The notes beneath the pieces were generated by a model. That model was not told the DNA's origin. It saw nothing but the letters and a program-made list of their open reading frames with translations, and did not search any database. A stretch of DNA of 64,000 nucleotides. Source: Betaproteobacteria bacterium (GTDB lineage Bacteria; Pseudomonadota; Gammaproteobacteria; Burkholderiales; SG8-39). Below are positions 30,017 to 39,544 of this stretch, one piece after another; positions within the stretch are counted from its first letter, which is position 1; each line of letters opens with the position of its first letter. The position numbers and the translations under genes are program-made. The DNA is taken from contig VBCA01000002.1 of assembly GCA_005881575.1 (NCBI GenBank), forward strand, positions 1-64,000, in the 5' to 3' direction.

Positions 30017-30897
30017 CCCTTCCGGCGCGCACTCCAGTTCGCCACTTCGCGCTCGCCCCTGCGCACGGTGCCATTCAGGGAATCGCCCGTCACGCGTCCG
30101 ATCAGCTCGACCGGACCGCGGTCGAGCGCCCCGGGGGGCAGCACCAGGCGCACTTCGTCGCCTCGCAGCCTGCCATCGGAAACCTGCACATCGCCTTGTC
30201 CTGTCAGCTCGACCGACCCCGACACGAATTGATAACGCTGCTTGAGAACCAGTCGTGTCCGCCGTGTCTTCCCTCCCGAGCTGAGCTCGAAAATCCACTC
30301 GCCCTCTATTCGGGCCGGAACGATCCAGAGATACACCACGCTCTCCTTGCGCGTGCCGACCGTCTTGTCCGGGGCGGGGACCGTTTCCCGTGCGTCCGGC
30401 CGCCATTCGCCCATGCCGTAGTCGTGAGAGACCACGCGCGTGCCGGGCCTGAGTTCAGCCAGGATTTTCGGGCGCAACGCGATGTTGACGTCGGGCAGAA
30501 GATAGAGCGCCAGGACGGCCGCCTCGTGAAAATCGGTGTTGAACAGGTCCTGCTGCAGAAACTTCACGCGCTCGGCGACGCCGACGCGCTTCGCTTCCTC
30601 GTTGGAGCGCTTCACCAGGCGCGGATCGATCTCGACCCCGAACCCCCGCGCGCCGTGACGCTTCGCAGCGGTAATCATGATGCGACCGTCGCCCGAGCCG
30701 AGGTCGATGACCATATCGCTCGCCTTCACCTGCGCCATGTCGAGCATTCTGTCTACGACCGCCTGCGGGGTAGGCACGTACGGCGTGTCGAGCTCCTTTT
30801 CCTGGCCCTGAGCGACTGCGGCGCAGAGACATGCGAGCACGGCTGCAACCCACGCGAGTCCGGCGATGCGCCTGAAAAGGGTTTCGACCACGGTCAC
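30013..30897 (-). CDS. Class I SAM-dependent methyltransferase with predicted signal peptide
   Basis: LAWVAAVLACLCAAVAQGQ signal sequence, MVIDLGSGDGRIMITAAKRHGARGFGVEIDP SAM-binding motif. Confidence 0.8.
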   Translation of the reverse strand: MTVVETLFRRIAGLAWVAAVLACLCAAVAQGQEKELDTPYVPTPQAVVDRMLDMAQVKASDMVIDLGSGDGRIMITAAKRHGARGFGVEIDPRLVKRSNEEAKRVGVAERVKFLQQDLFNTDFHEAAVLALYLLPDVNIALRPKILAELRPGTRVVSHDYGMGEWRPDARETVPAPDKTVGTRKESVVYLWIVPARIEGEWIFELSSGGKTRRTRLVLKQRYQFVSGSVELTGQGDVQVSDGRLRGDEVRLVLPPGALDRGPVELIGRVTGDSLNGTVRRGEREVANWSARRKG

Positions 30898-30900
30898 CTC

Positions 30901-32082
30901 TCAAATCACTCCGTCGCCGCGCAACGCCGCGATCTCGGCCTCGCGATATCCCGCCTCGCGCAGGATCTCCTCGGTGTGCTCCCCGCGGCCCGGTGCCGGG
31001 CGTCCGATCCCGAACTCGAACTCGCTGAATTTCAGCGGGAAGGCGGGCTGCGTGAGTCCGTCGTCGCTCGCGATCATCTTCCGCGCGCGCAGCTGCTCGT
31101 TTTCCAGCGCCTCGTCCACGGTCAGAATCGGGCTCACGCAGCAATCCGCGCGGGCGAAGACCTCCGACCATTCACGCTGCGTGCGCGATCCAAAGGCCGC
31201 CGCCAGGCGTTCTTTCACCGGCCTTGCGTCCTCGCCGTACACGATGTGCTTTCCTTTCAATTCGGGGCACCCGAGTATATCGCACAGCGTTTCCCAGAAT
31301 TTTCGCTCGAGCGCCCCCACCGCCATCCAGCGGCCGTCGCGCGTGCGGTAGACGTTGTAGCAGGGGAGCCCGCCGCCGAGCATGCCCGAGCCGCGGGGCG
31401 GTGTCCTTCCGTGTTCGAGAAATCCCAGAAGCGGAAAAATCGCGTGCGCAAATACCGCGTCGGTCATGGCGACGTCCACGTGCCGGCCGCGCCCGGATGA
31501 TCTCGCGTCGATCAGCGCGGCGAGGATTCCCATCACCGGCGTGAGCGCCCCGCCGAGCAGGTCGGCGATCTGAAAATTCGGCACGACCGGCTCCTCCGCC
31601 GTCCCGATCTGGTCGCCGACGCCGGCGTAGCCGATGTAGTTGACGTCGTGGCCGGCGCGGTGCGCGTAAGGCCCGTTCTGCCCGTAGCCGGTGATCGAGC
31701 AATACACCAGGCCTGGGTTTACGGCGGCGAGCGCCTCGTAGCCGACGCCGAGCTTCGCCATGACGCCGGGACGGAAACCCTCGACCACGACGTCGGCGCC
31801 CTTCGCAAGGCGCAGGAAGACTTCGCGTCCTTGCGCTTGCTTCAGATCGAGCCGCATCGCGCGCTTGTTGCGATTGACCAGCCGGAAAACATCGGACATG
31901 GGAGGAACTCCGCGCACGTGCCCCATGGCGCGGGAATAGTCCCCCGCTTCCGTGTCTTCGATCTTGACGACGTCCGCCCCCATGTCGGCGAGGTGCAGCG
32001 TCGCCATCGGACCGGGAAGGAGCCGCGTCAGGTCGAGGACGCGGATGCCGGCGAGAGGCTTGCGACGTTCGGGTTCGATCAC
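30901..32082 (-). CDS. CaiB/BaiF family CoA-transferase
   Basis: PLAGIRVLDLTRLLPGPMATLHLADMGADVVKIEDTEAGDYSR. Confidence 0.93.
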   Translation of the reverse strand: MIEPERRKPLAGIRVLDLTRLLPGPMATLHLADMGADVVKIEDTEAGDYSRAMGHVRGVPPMSDVFRLVNRNKRAMRLDLKQAQGREVFLRLAKGADVVVEGFRPGVMAKLGVGYEALAAVNPGLVYCSITGYGQNGPYAHRAGHDVNYIGYAGVGDQIGTAEEPVVPNFQIADLLGGALTPVMGILAALIDARSSGRGRHVDVAMTDAVFAHAIFPLLGFLEHGRTPPRGSGMLGGGLPCYNVYRTRDGRWMAVGALERKFWETLCDILGCPELKGKHIVYGEDARPVKERLAAAFGSRTQREWSEVFARADCCVSPILTVDEALENEQLRARKMIASDDGLTQPAFPLKFSEFEFGIGRPAPGRGEHTEEILREAGYREAEIAALRGDGVI

Positions 32083-32133
32083 GGCCTTTCACTGAAAAAG
32101 AATGGATCGGACCATCTCAGCCGATCCGCGGTC

Positions 32134-33369
32134 TCAATCGTACTTCTTCGCGTCCTCGATCACTTTGCCGTCGTTGGGCAGCTCGCCGGGTTTCGCGAAC
32201 GCTACCTCGCCACGCAGCTTGGCGATGCTGCGGATGCTGTCGGCGATTCTATCGGCGAGGCCGGCGCTCTCGCCGCGCACTTCGCAGCGCAAGGTCATGC
32301 GGTCGCTTCCGCCGGGATTGTCGACGACGAGCCGGGCCTTCAGGATTTCCGAATGGCGCTTGACGATTTCCGCCACCTGGGAGGGATGAACAAACATGCC
32401 TCTGACCTTGGTCGTCTGGTCGGCGCGGCCCATCCAGCCGCGGATGCGCGTATTGGTGCGGCCGCAGGGACTCGACCCCCGTAGGACGGCGGAAAGATCG
32501 CCCGTGCCGAAACGGATCAGGGGATAGTCGGTGTTGAAAGTCGTGATGACCACTTCGCCGACTTCGCCCTCGGGCACGGGCTCGCCAGTCCCCGGCCGCA
32601 CGATCTCTAGGATCAGCTCTTCGTCGAGGATCATGCCTTCGAGCGCTTCGGATTCGTAGGCGATGAGGCCGAGATCGGCCGAAGCGTAGGATTGCAGCAC
32701 GCGGATGCCGCGTTCGCCCATTACCGCGCGCAGCGCGGGCGGCAGATACTCGGCGCCGACCGCCGCCTTTTTCAGGCTGCCGATGTCGCTTCGGAGCTCG
32801 TCCGCTTTCTCGACGATGAGTTTCAGAAAGGAAGGCGTCCCGATGTAGGCGGTCGCGCGCAAGCTCGCGATCGCCGCAACCTGCATTTCCGTCTGTCCTG
32901 TGCCGCCCGGCACGACCGCACAGCCGAGCGCGAGCGCCCCGGCCTCCATCATCGCGCCCGCAGGCGTGAAATGGTAGGCGAAGGTGTTGAGCGCGACCTC
33001 GCCTGAACGAAAGCCCGCCGCAAAGAGCGCGCGCGCCGCGCGCCCCCAGTCGCGGCCGCGCCCCGCGGGTTCGTAGATCGGCCCGGGTGAGACGAAAATC
33101 CTGCCGAGCTGCGCGACCGGCGTGGCGTTCAGGCCGCCGAAAGGCGGTTCGGCCTTTTGCAACGCGATGAGGTCGGGCTTGCGCGTGACCGGAAGCTCGG
33201 CGAGCGCCGCGCGGCCGGTAACGCCCGCGGGATCGACTTCCGAAAGAATGCGCGCCCAGCCGGGCGCCTTGGCTTTGGCGAGCGCGATCTGCCGAGGGAG
33301 CGCGCTCATCAACGCGCGTTCGCGCGTCTCCGGATCGCGGGTTTCGAGAGCGTCGTAGAACTCGGGCAT
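32134..33369 (-). CDS. AMP-binding (phenylacetate-CoA ligase-like) protein
   Basis: C-terminal GRADQTTKVRGMFVHPSQVAEIVKRH typical of PaaK-like ligases; start M at 33369 (MPEFYDALE). Confidence 0.82.
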   Translation of the reverse strand: MPEFYDALETRDPETRERALMSALPRQIALAKAKAPGWARILSEVDPAGVTGRAALAELPVTRKPDLIALQKAEPPFGGLNATPVAQLGRIFVSPGPIYEPAGRGRDWGRAARALFAAGFRSGEVALNTFAYHFTPAGAMMEAGALALGCAVVPGGTGQTEMQVAAIASLRATAYIGTPSFLKLIVEKADELRSDIGSLKKAAVGAEYLPPALRAVMGERGIRVLQSYASADLGLIAYESEALEGMILDEELILEIVRPGTGEPVPEGEVGEVVITTFNTDYPLIRFGTGDLSAVLRGSSPCGRTNTRIRGWMGRADQTTKVRGMFVHPSQVAEIVKRHSEILKARLVVDNPGGSDRMTLRCEVRGESAGLADRIADSIRSIAKLRGEVAFAKPGELPNDGKVIEDAKKYD

Positions 33370-33434
33370 CGATGGGCAGTGCGTTCGCGGCAGGGCAACA
33401 TAGCACAAAGGCAAAAGCAGGATCGGTTATTAAG

Positions 33435-33453
33435 AACGAATATACAATTCGTT
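33435..33453. promoter_or_regulatory. Candidate operator palindrome in divergent intergenic region
   Basis: aacgaat-ataca-attcgtt, perfect 7-bp inverted repeat with 5-bp spacer. Confidence 0.5.
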
Positions 33454-33539
33454 GCCCGCGGGGAGTCGACCCGGTAAGTTTGCGATTCTCCCGGCCGAGA
33501 CACGGTACAGCCGGGCGAAATTTCCTCCGGGAGGAAACC

Positions 33540-34985
33540 ATGGACTCGAAAGGTGTCAGCGAAGACTGGCTGTCGGTCTGGATCGGCTTATTGATTTTCG
33601 TTCCCGCGCTCGGCTCACTCGGCGGGGCGGATATTCTCGGCTGGGTCGTCACCACAGGCGTCTGGAGCGATCTGTCGAAAGCCCTCAACCCCGTCTCCAA
33701 GGCTTATTCCGGCCTGGGCGGTATGGGCGCGCTGATCGCGACGTACCTGGCTCTGCTCGTCGTGATGACGGCGGGCGCCGCCGCGCTCAAAGCCGATCTC
33801 AAGCGCTTCGCGCTCGGCTTCACCGCGGTGTTCTGGATCGGCTACCTGTCCTGGATCGCGGGCAGCTACGCGAATTTCGCCGTGACCACGCCCGCCGACA
33901 TGCAGAGGTTCGGCATCAGCTGGTCGCTCAAGCTCACCAACGAAGGCGGATTCATCCTCGCGCTCCTCGCCGGCCTCATCGTCGGGAACTTCTTTCCGGG
34001 CTTCGCCGCGTGGATGAAGGAAGCCGTGCGGCCGGAGCTGTACATCAAGACCGCGATCGTTCTCCTCGGCGGCTTCCTCGGCATCACGGCGGCCACGCAG
34101 CCGGTCCTCGCGAAGTCGGTCCTTTTCCGGGGTCTTGCGGCGATCGTCGAGGCGTACCTGATCTACTGGGCGGTGGTGTACTTCGTCGCGCGCAAATGGT
34201 TCGGCTTCAGCCGCGAGTGGGCGGCGCCGCTCGCGTCGGGGATCTCGATCTGCGGCGTGTCGGCCGCGATCGCCACCGGCGGCGCGATCCGCGCCCGGCC
34301 CATCGTCCCGATCATGGTGGCTTCGCTCGTGGTGATTTTCGCCGTGGTCGAGCTGCTGATCCTGCCCTTTGCCGCGAACGCGTTCCTTTCGCATGAACCC
34401 ATGGTCGCGGGCGCGTGGATGGGGCTGGCGGTGAAGACCGACGGCGCGGCGGTGGCGAGCGGCGCGATCGCCGAATCCCTGATCCTCGCTGCGAACGCCG
34501 CCGAAGGCGTCAACTACGCGAAAGGCTGGATACTCGGCACCGCGGCAACGGTGAAGATCTTCATCGACATCTTCATCGGCATCTGGGCCTTCATCCTCGC
34601 TTACATCTGGACCAACCACATCGAAGTGCGTGCCGCCGGCGACAAGGCGAAGATCGGCGAGATCTGGCAGCGCTTCCCGAAATTCATCCTCGGGTACGTG
34701 CTGACCTTCCTCGTGGTCCTCGCCCTCGCTTACGGCGCTGCGCCGGCGACCGCGGCCAAGATCCGCACGGGGATGGGCGAGGCGAACACTTTCCGCGTGA
34801 TCTTTTTCATCATGACCTTCTTCACCATAGGAGTGATGTCCAACTTCAGGAAACTCTGGGAGGAGGGCATCGGCAAGCTGGCCGCGGTCTACGTGGTGTG
34901 CCTGTTCGGCTTCGTCATCTGGGTGGGGCTGGTGATCTCGTGGGTGTTCTTCGGCGGCGTGAAGCCGCCGCTCGCAGCAGGTTGA
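33540..34985 (+). CDS. YeiH/UPF0324-like putative sulfate exporter family transporter
   Basis: YIKTAIVLLGGFLGI, GISICGVSAAIATGGAIRARPIVPIMVASLVVIFA; polytopic. Confidence 0.82.
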   Translation: MDSKGVSEDWLSVWIGLLIFVPALGSLGGADILGWVVTTGVWSDLSKALNPVSKAYSGLGGMGALIATYLALLVVMTAGAAALKADLKRFALGFTAVFWIGYLSWIAGSYANFAVTTPADMQRFGISWSLKLTNEGGFILALLAGLIVGNFFPGFAAWMKEAVRPELYIKTAIVLLGGFLGITAATQPVLAKSVLFRGLAAIVEAYLIYWAVVYFVARKWFGFSREWAAPLASGISICGVSAAIATGGAIRARPIVPIMVASLVVIFAVVELLILPFAANAFLSHEPMVAGAWMGLAVKTDGAAVASGAIAESLILAANAAEGVNYAKGWILGTAATVKIFIDIFIGIWAFILAYIWTNHIEVRAAGDKAKIGEIWQRFPKFILGYVLTFLVVLALAYGAAPATAAKIRTGMGEANTFRVIFFIMTFFTIGVMSNFRKLWEEGIGKLAAVYVVCLFGFVIWVGLVISWVFFGGVKPPLAAG

Positions 34986-34999
34986 AAGGGAGAAAGATC

Positions 35000-35140
35000 A
35001 TGGAGCAACCCAAAGTCGGCGAAGAAATGCGCAAGATGCCGGTCGAGCCTCTGCTGCCCGTCGAGAAAAAGCTGATCGGCTGGAGCTTGGGGATAGGGCT
35101 GGTGCTGCTGGTGATCCTGATCTTCGCGACGCGAAGCTGA
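35000..35140 (+). CDS. 46-aa single-TM small membrane protein
   Basis: MEQPKVGEEMRKMPVEPLLPVEKKLIGWSLGIGLVLLVILIFATRS; AAAGGGAG Shine-Dalgarno; 14 nt after the transporter stop. Confidence 0.7.
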   Translation: MEQPKVGEEMRKMPVEPLLPVEKKLIGWSLGIGLVLLVILIFATRS

Positions 35141-35150
35141 GCGAGGCCGT

Positions 35151-36110
35151 TTACTCGAACTTCACTCCCGCCTCGCGGATCACGCGCGCGAGCGCGTCCG
35201 CGTCTCGGCGCAGGAACGCGGCGAAGTCCGCAGGCGACCGGGACGCAACCGCCTCGGTGCCAGCGGGCGCGAGCACGGCCTTCAGTTTAGAATCCTGCAG
35301 CGCCTGCGTCGTCGCCTCGAACAGCCGCGCGACAACGTCTCGCGGCGTCGCTTTCGGTGCGAAAAAACCATACCAGATGGAAACGTCGTAGTTCGCGAGT
35401 CCCGCTTCCTCCATTCCCGGCAGGCCTTCAACCAGCGGCGAACGCCCGCGCGTCGTGACGGCGAGCCCGCGCAGCTTGCCGGTGAGCACGTGCGGCATCA
35501 CCGAAGGCGCCGTCGCGAAGGTCACCTGCGTGTCGCCGGCGAGCACCGACTGCACCGAGAGGCCACCGCTCTTGTAGGGAATGTGGACCATCTCCACGCC
35601 GGCAAGCGCGTCGAAGAGCGCCGTCGCGAGGTGCGGCAACGAGCCGTTGCCCGAGGTGGCGAAGTTGAGCGTGCCGGGATTCTTCTTCGCCTCGGCGATC
35701 AGCTCGCGGATCGACTTCACCGGCAGCGAAGGGTTGACCGCGACCACGAGCGGCGAGCTCGTCACCTGTGTGATGGCCACGAAATCGCGCTCGGTGTCGT
35801 ACGAGATGTTCTTGTTGACGATCGGGTTGATGATCATGCCGCTCTGGCTCGCGATCATGATGGTGTAGCCGTCCGGGGCCGCCTTGGCCACGTATTCCGC
35901 CGCGAGGCTCGAGCCGGCACCGGGCCGGTTATCGACGATGACACCCTGGCCGAGTACGCGCGTGAGCGGATCGCTCATCGTGCGCGCGATGATGTCGGCG
36001 GCGCCGCCCGGAGCAAAGCCGACTACGAGGCGGATCGGCCTGGTCGGATACGACTGTGCCGACGCCGCACACGCGGCGAGCAGGACCATCAGGGCGGGGA
36101 GCGCTCTCAT
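35151..36110 (-). CDS. Bug-family tripartite tricarboxylate transporter substrate-binding protein
   Basis: Signal peptide then YPTRPIRLVVGFAPGGAADIIARTMSDPL. Confidence 0.93.
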   Translation of the reverse strand: MRALPALMVLLAACAASAQSYPTRPIRLVVGFAPGGAADIIARTMSDPLTRVLGQGVIVDNRPGAGSSLAAEYVAKAAPDGYTIMIASQSGMIINPIVNKNISYDTERDFVAITQVTSSPLVVAVNPSLPVKSIRELIAEAKKNPGTLNFATSGNGSLPHLATALFDALAGVEMVHIPYKSGGLSVQSVLAGDTQVTFATAPSVMPHVLTGKLRGLAVTTRGRSPLVEGLPGMEEAGLANYDVSIWYGFFAPKATPRDVVARLFEATTQALQDSKLKAVLAPAGTEAVASRSPADFAAFLRRDADALARVIREAGVKFE

Positions 36111-36121
36111 CTGCGAGTTCC

Positions 36122-36943
36122 TCAGGCAAGCCACCGTTTTCTGCGGCGGTAGTGCTTCACGTCCTTGAAACTCCTGCGAGCGCCCGAGGAGATGCCGAGA
36201 TAGAACTCCCTGACGTCCTCGTTCGCGGCGAGCTCGGCGGCGGCGCCGTCCATGACCACACGGCCGTTCTCGAGTATGTAGCCGTGATCTGCGTAGCGCA
36301 GCGCGACGTGAGTGTTTTGCTCGGCGAGCAGGAAGCTCACGCTTTCTTTTTGATTGAGATTCTTCACGATCTCGAAGATCTCCTCGACGATCTGGGGCGC
36401 GAGGCCCATCGAAGGTTCGTCGAGCAGGATCATGCTTGGGCGGGCCATCAGCGCGCGCCCGAGTGCGGTCATCTGCTGCTCGCCCCCCGAGGTGTAGCCG
36501 GCGAGCGCGCCGCGCCGCTCCTTGAGTTGCGGAAAGTAGCCGTACACCTTCTCCAGGTCCTGCTTGAGCTGCGCCCGTCCGGCGCCGCGGGTGTAAGCAC
36601 CGGTAAGAAGATTCTCCTCGACGGTGAGATGCGCGAAGCAGTGGCGCCCTTCCATGACCTGCACCACGCCGAGCCTCACCAGCTTGTCGGGGCTCAGGCG
36701 GTCCACGCGGCGGCCCCGGAACTCGATCGTTCCCTTGGTGACCTCGCCGCGCTCGGCGCGAAGGAGGTTGGAGATCGCCTTGAGGGTGGTGGTCTTGCCC
36801 GCGCCGTTCGCGCCGAGCAGCGCGACGATTTTCCCCTCCGGCACCGAAAGCGACACGCCCTTCAGCACGAGGATGACGTGGTCGTAGATGACCTCGATGT
36901 TGTTGACGCCGAGGTAGGCTTCGGGCTTCGGGACAGCGGACAT
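36122..36943 (-). CDS. livF: Branched-chain amino acid-type ABC transporter ATP-binding protein
   Basis: GANGAGKTTTLKAISNLL, TSGGEQQMTALGRALM, ILLDEPSMGLAP. Confidence 0.92.
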   Translation of the reverse strand: MSAVPKPEAYLGVNNIEVIYDHVILVLKGVSLSVPEGKIVALLGANGAGKTTTLKAISNLLRAERGEVTKGTIEFRGRRVDRLSPDKLVRLGVVQVMEGRHCFAHLTVEENLLTGAYTRGAGRAQLKQDLEKVYGYFPQLKERRGALAGYTSGGEQQMTALGRALMARPSMILLDEPSMGLAPQIVEEIFEIVKNLNQKESVSFLLAEQNTHVALRYADHGYILENGRVVMDGAAAELAANEDVREFYLGISSGARRSFKDVKHYRRRKRWLA

Positions 36944-36951
36944 AGATGAGG

Positions 36952-36989
36952 CCCCTCACCCTAACCCTCTCCCGCAAGCGGGAGAGGGA
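36952..36989. repeat. Intergenic palindromic repeat CCCTCACCCTAACCCTCTCCCGCAAGCGGGAGAGGG
   Basis: CCCTCTCCCGC-aa-GCGGGAGAGGG hairpin between livK stop and livF start. Confidence 0.85.
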
Positions 36990-37000
36990 ATGGACAACGC

Positions 37001-38326
37001 TCAGCCTTCTTTCGAACAGTCGCGCGGGGTAATGCCTTTCTCCTTCGCGTATTTCGCAGCGGACTCCTCGATCATGGGCCTCACGATCGACTGGTCGGAA
37101 GCGATCCAGTCGGTGATCGTGTTCCACTTCGCGCCGTCCCACTGCAGGAACTTCACCGAGCCGCCGCCCTCATGGTCCATGCAGGACACTTTCAGCGCCT
37201 GCATGAAACCGGTGGCACCGAGCTGCTTGAGCTTCCTGTCGTCGATGCTCAGGTGCTCCAGGCCCCAGCGGATCTCGTCGCCGGTCATCGGCTTGCCCTT
37301 GCCGTAGTGCTCCTGCGCCGTGCGGATCGCCTCGGTGGAGATGATGCCGAAAACGACGCCGCGGTTGTAGTAGATGCTGCCGACGCGGCTTTTGTCTTCC
37401 ATTTCGCCCTTGCCCTTCGCGTAGACGAACTTCTCGATCTCCTTGATCACCGGGTAGTTGTTTCCGGAAACGTTGAACGCCGCGGCGATGTAGCCCTTGG
37501 CCGCGTCGCCCGCCGGGATCACGTCCTCCTCGGCGCCGCTCCACCACACGCCCACGATATGGTTGCGCGGATAGCCGATCTTGGCGGCGGCCTTGAGCGC
37601 GGTCGGGTTCATCACGCCCCAGCCGCGCAGGATCACCCAGTCGGGCTTGATCTGGCGGATCTGCAGCCATTGCGCCTGCTGTTCGTTGCCCGGGTGCGCG
37701 ACCGGGATATGAGTCACCTCGAAACCGTACTTCTTCGCCTGCGCATCGAGCACGGGAATCGTTTCCTTGCCGTAGGCCGAGTCGTGATAGATGTTCACGA
37801 TTTTCTTGCCCTTCAGCTTGTCCATCCCGCCTTCCTTCATGCCGATGAACTTGATCTTGGCGGTGTTCTGGCTCCAGTAATTGGTGATGAGGGGGAACAC
37901 CCACGGGAACACGCGCCCGTCGGAGGCGTCGGTGCGGCCGTAGCCGATCGACACGATCGGGACGTGGTCCGTCGTGCCCTTGTCGATGAGCGAATAGGTG
38001 ATCCCGGTCGAGAGCGGGTGCACCAGCGACGCTCCGGTCGGACCGCGCTTCTTGGTGCGCTCGTAGCATTCCACGCCGCGCGCGTTGTTGTATTCGGTCT
38101 CGCACTTCTCGTAAGTGAGCTTCACGCCGTTGATTCCGCCGTCGCGGGCGTTCACCATGTTGAGGTAGTCGATGAACCCGCCGAAAATCCCCGAGCCGCC
38201 CGCCGCGTACGGCCCGACCCAGTAGCCGTTCATCGGGATGAACTGCTCGTTCTGCGAATAGGCCGTACCCGCGACGGCGAACGCCGCCGCGCCCAGCAAC
38301 GCGCTCAGTCTGAAATTCCGCAGCAT
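37001..38326 (-). CDS. ABC transporter substrate-binding protein (Liv/HAAT family)
   Basis: Signal peptide MLRNFRLSALLGAAAFAVAGTAYS; periplasmic binding fold type I; liv context. Confidence 0.88.
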   Translation of the reverse strand: MLRNFRLSALLGAAAFAVAGTAYSQNEQFIPMNGYWVGPYAAGGSGIFGGFIDYLNMVNARDGGINGVKLTYEKCETEYNNARGVECYERTKKRGPTGASLVHPLSTGITYSLIDKGTTDHVPIVSIGYGRTDASDGRVFPWVFPLITNYWSQNTAKIKFIGMKEGGMDKLKGKKIVNIYHDSAYGKETIPVLDAQAKKYGFEVTHIPVAHPGNEQQAQWLQIRQIKPDWVILRGWGVMNPTALKAAAKIGYPRNHIVGVWWSGAEEDVIPAGDAAKGYIAAAFNVSGNNYPVIKEIEKFVYAKGKGEMEDKSRVGSIYYNRGVVFGIISTEAIRTAQEHYGKGKPMTGDEIRWGLEHLSIDDRKLKQLGATGFMQALKVSCMDHEGGGSVKFLQWDGAKWNTITDWIASDQSIVRPMIEESAAKYAKEKGITPRDCSKEG

Positions 38327-38428
38327 TGGAACCCTCCTTTGGATGGTGATCTCCCTGTTTCTACAGGTTATCGGAATGAACAGCCGCACCTAAATATAGC
38401 CCAATTGTCGCAGATGGGAAAACCCGGT

Positions 38429-39535
38429 TCAGTGCGGGAAGGGCCAGAGCCGCAGCTTTTCCTTGGCGATTTGCCACAGGCGCGCCAGGCCCAAGGGTTC
38501 GACCACGAGGAAAAAGACGATGAGCGCGCCGAACAGGATCAGGGTCAGGTTGGACACCAGCCCCGCGGGAAGAGCAAGACCGAACGAGCGCTCGATCGAG
38601 GCGGCCGAAAGGTCCATGAAGATCGGCAGCAGCACGATGAAGCCGGCGCCCAGGAACGAACCCAGGATGCTGCCGACGCCGCCGATGATGATCATGAAGA
38701 GGATCCTGAAGGAAAGCTCGAGCTCGAATCCCGCCGGTTCGACCGTGCCCAGATACGCGAACGCGTAGAGCGCGCCGGCCACTCCACAGTAAAACGAACT
38801 GATGGCAAAGGCGAGGAGCTTGGTTTTCACCATCGGGATTCCGACCACCTCGGCCGCCACGTCCATGTCGCGCACCGCCATCCAGGCCCGGCCGATGGAG
38901 CTGCGCACCATGTTCTTCGCCGCGAGCGCCATCACGCTCACGATCGCGAGCACCAGCAGGTAGCGCTTCACCGGGGTGTCGACTGCGTAGCCGAAGACGA
39001 CGAGCTTCTGCGCGGTGATCACGCCGGAGGAGCTGTAATTGGAAAGCCAGCCGAACTTGGTGAGCGCCCATACGACGAAGAATTGCGCCGCGAGGGTCGC
39101 GACCGCGAGATAGAAGCCCTTGATGCGCAGGCTAGGCAAGCCGAAGACGATGCCTATCAGCGCAGCGACGACACCCGCGAGGATGAAAGACGCGAGCATG
39201 GGCATGCCCGGCACCCGAAGCTCGAAGTTGTAGGCGGCAAAGGCGCCCACCGCCATGAAAGCCGCGCTGCCCAGCGAAAGCTGCCCGGCGTAACCGGTGA
39301 GGATGTTCAGGCCCAGGGCGGCAAGCGAGAAGATGAGGAACGGAATCAACACGCCGCTGAACCAGTAGTTGAAGTCGATCATGCCGGCGAGCGCGGGCGT
39401 CGCAGCAGCCACCGGCACGCCGACGAAGACGACCGCGAGAAGGATCGCCATTCCGATCCGGTCCTGGCGGATCGGAAAGAGCTGCTGGTCGGCGGCGTAG
39501 GTGGTCTTGAATTGTCCGGCTTCGCGGTAGAGCAT
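38429..39535 (-). CDS. livM: Branched-chain amino acid-type ABC transporter permease
   Basis: NILTGYAGQLSLGSAAFMAVGAF LivM signature. Confidence 0.92.
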   Translation of the reverse strand: MLYREAGQFKTTYAADQQLFPIRQDRIGMAILLAVVFVGVPVAAATPALAGMIDFNYWFSGVLIPFLIFSLAALGLNILTGYAGQLSLGSAAFMAVGAFAAYNFELRVPGMPMLASFILAGVVAALIGIVFGLPSLRIKGFYLAVATLAAQFFVVWALTKFGWLSNYSSSGVITAQKLVVFGYAVDTPVKRYLLVLAIVSVMALAAKNMVRSSIGRAWMAVRDMDVAAEVVGIPMVKTKLLAFAISSFYCGVAGALYAFAYLGTVEPAGFELELSFRILFMIIIGGVGSILGSFLGAGFIVLLPIFMDLSAASIERSFGLALPAGLVSNLTLILFGALIVFFLVVEPLGLARLWQIAKEKLRLWPFPH

Positions 39536-39544
39536 GACTCGCCG

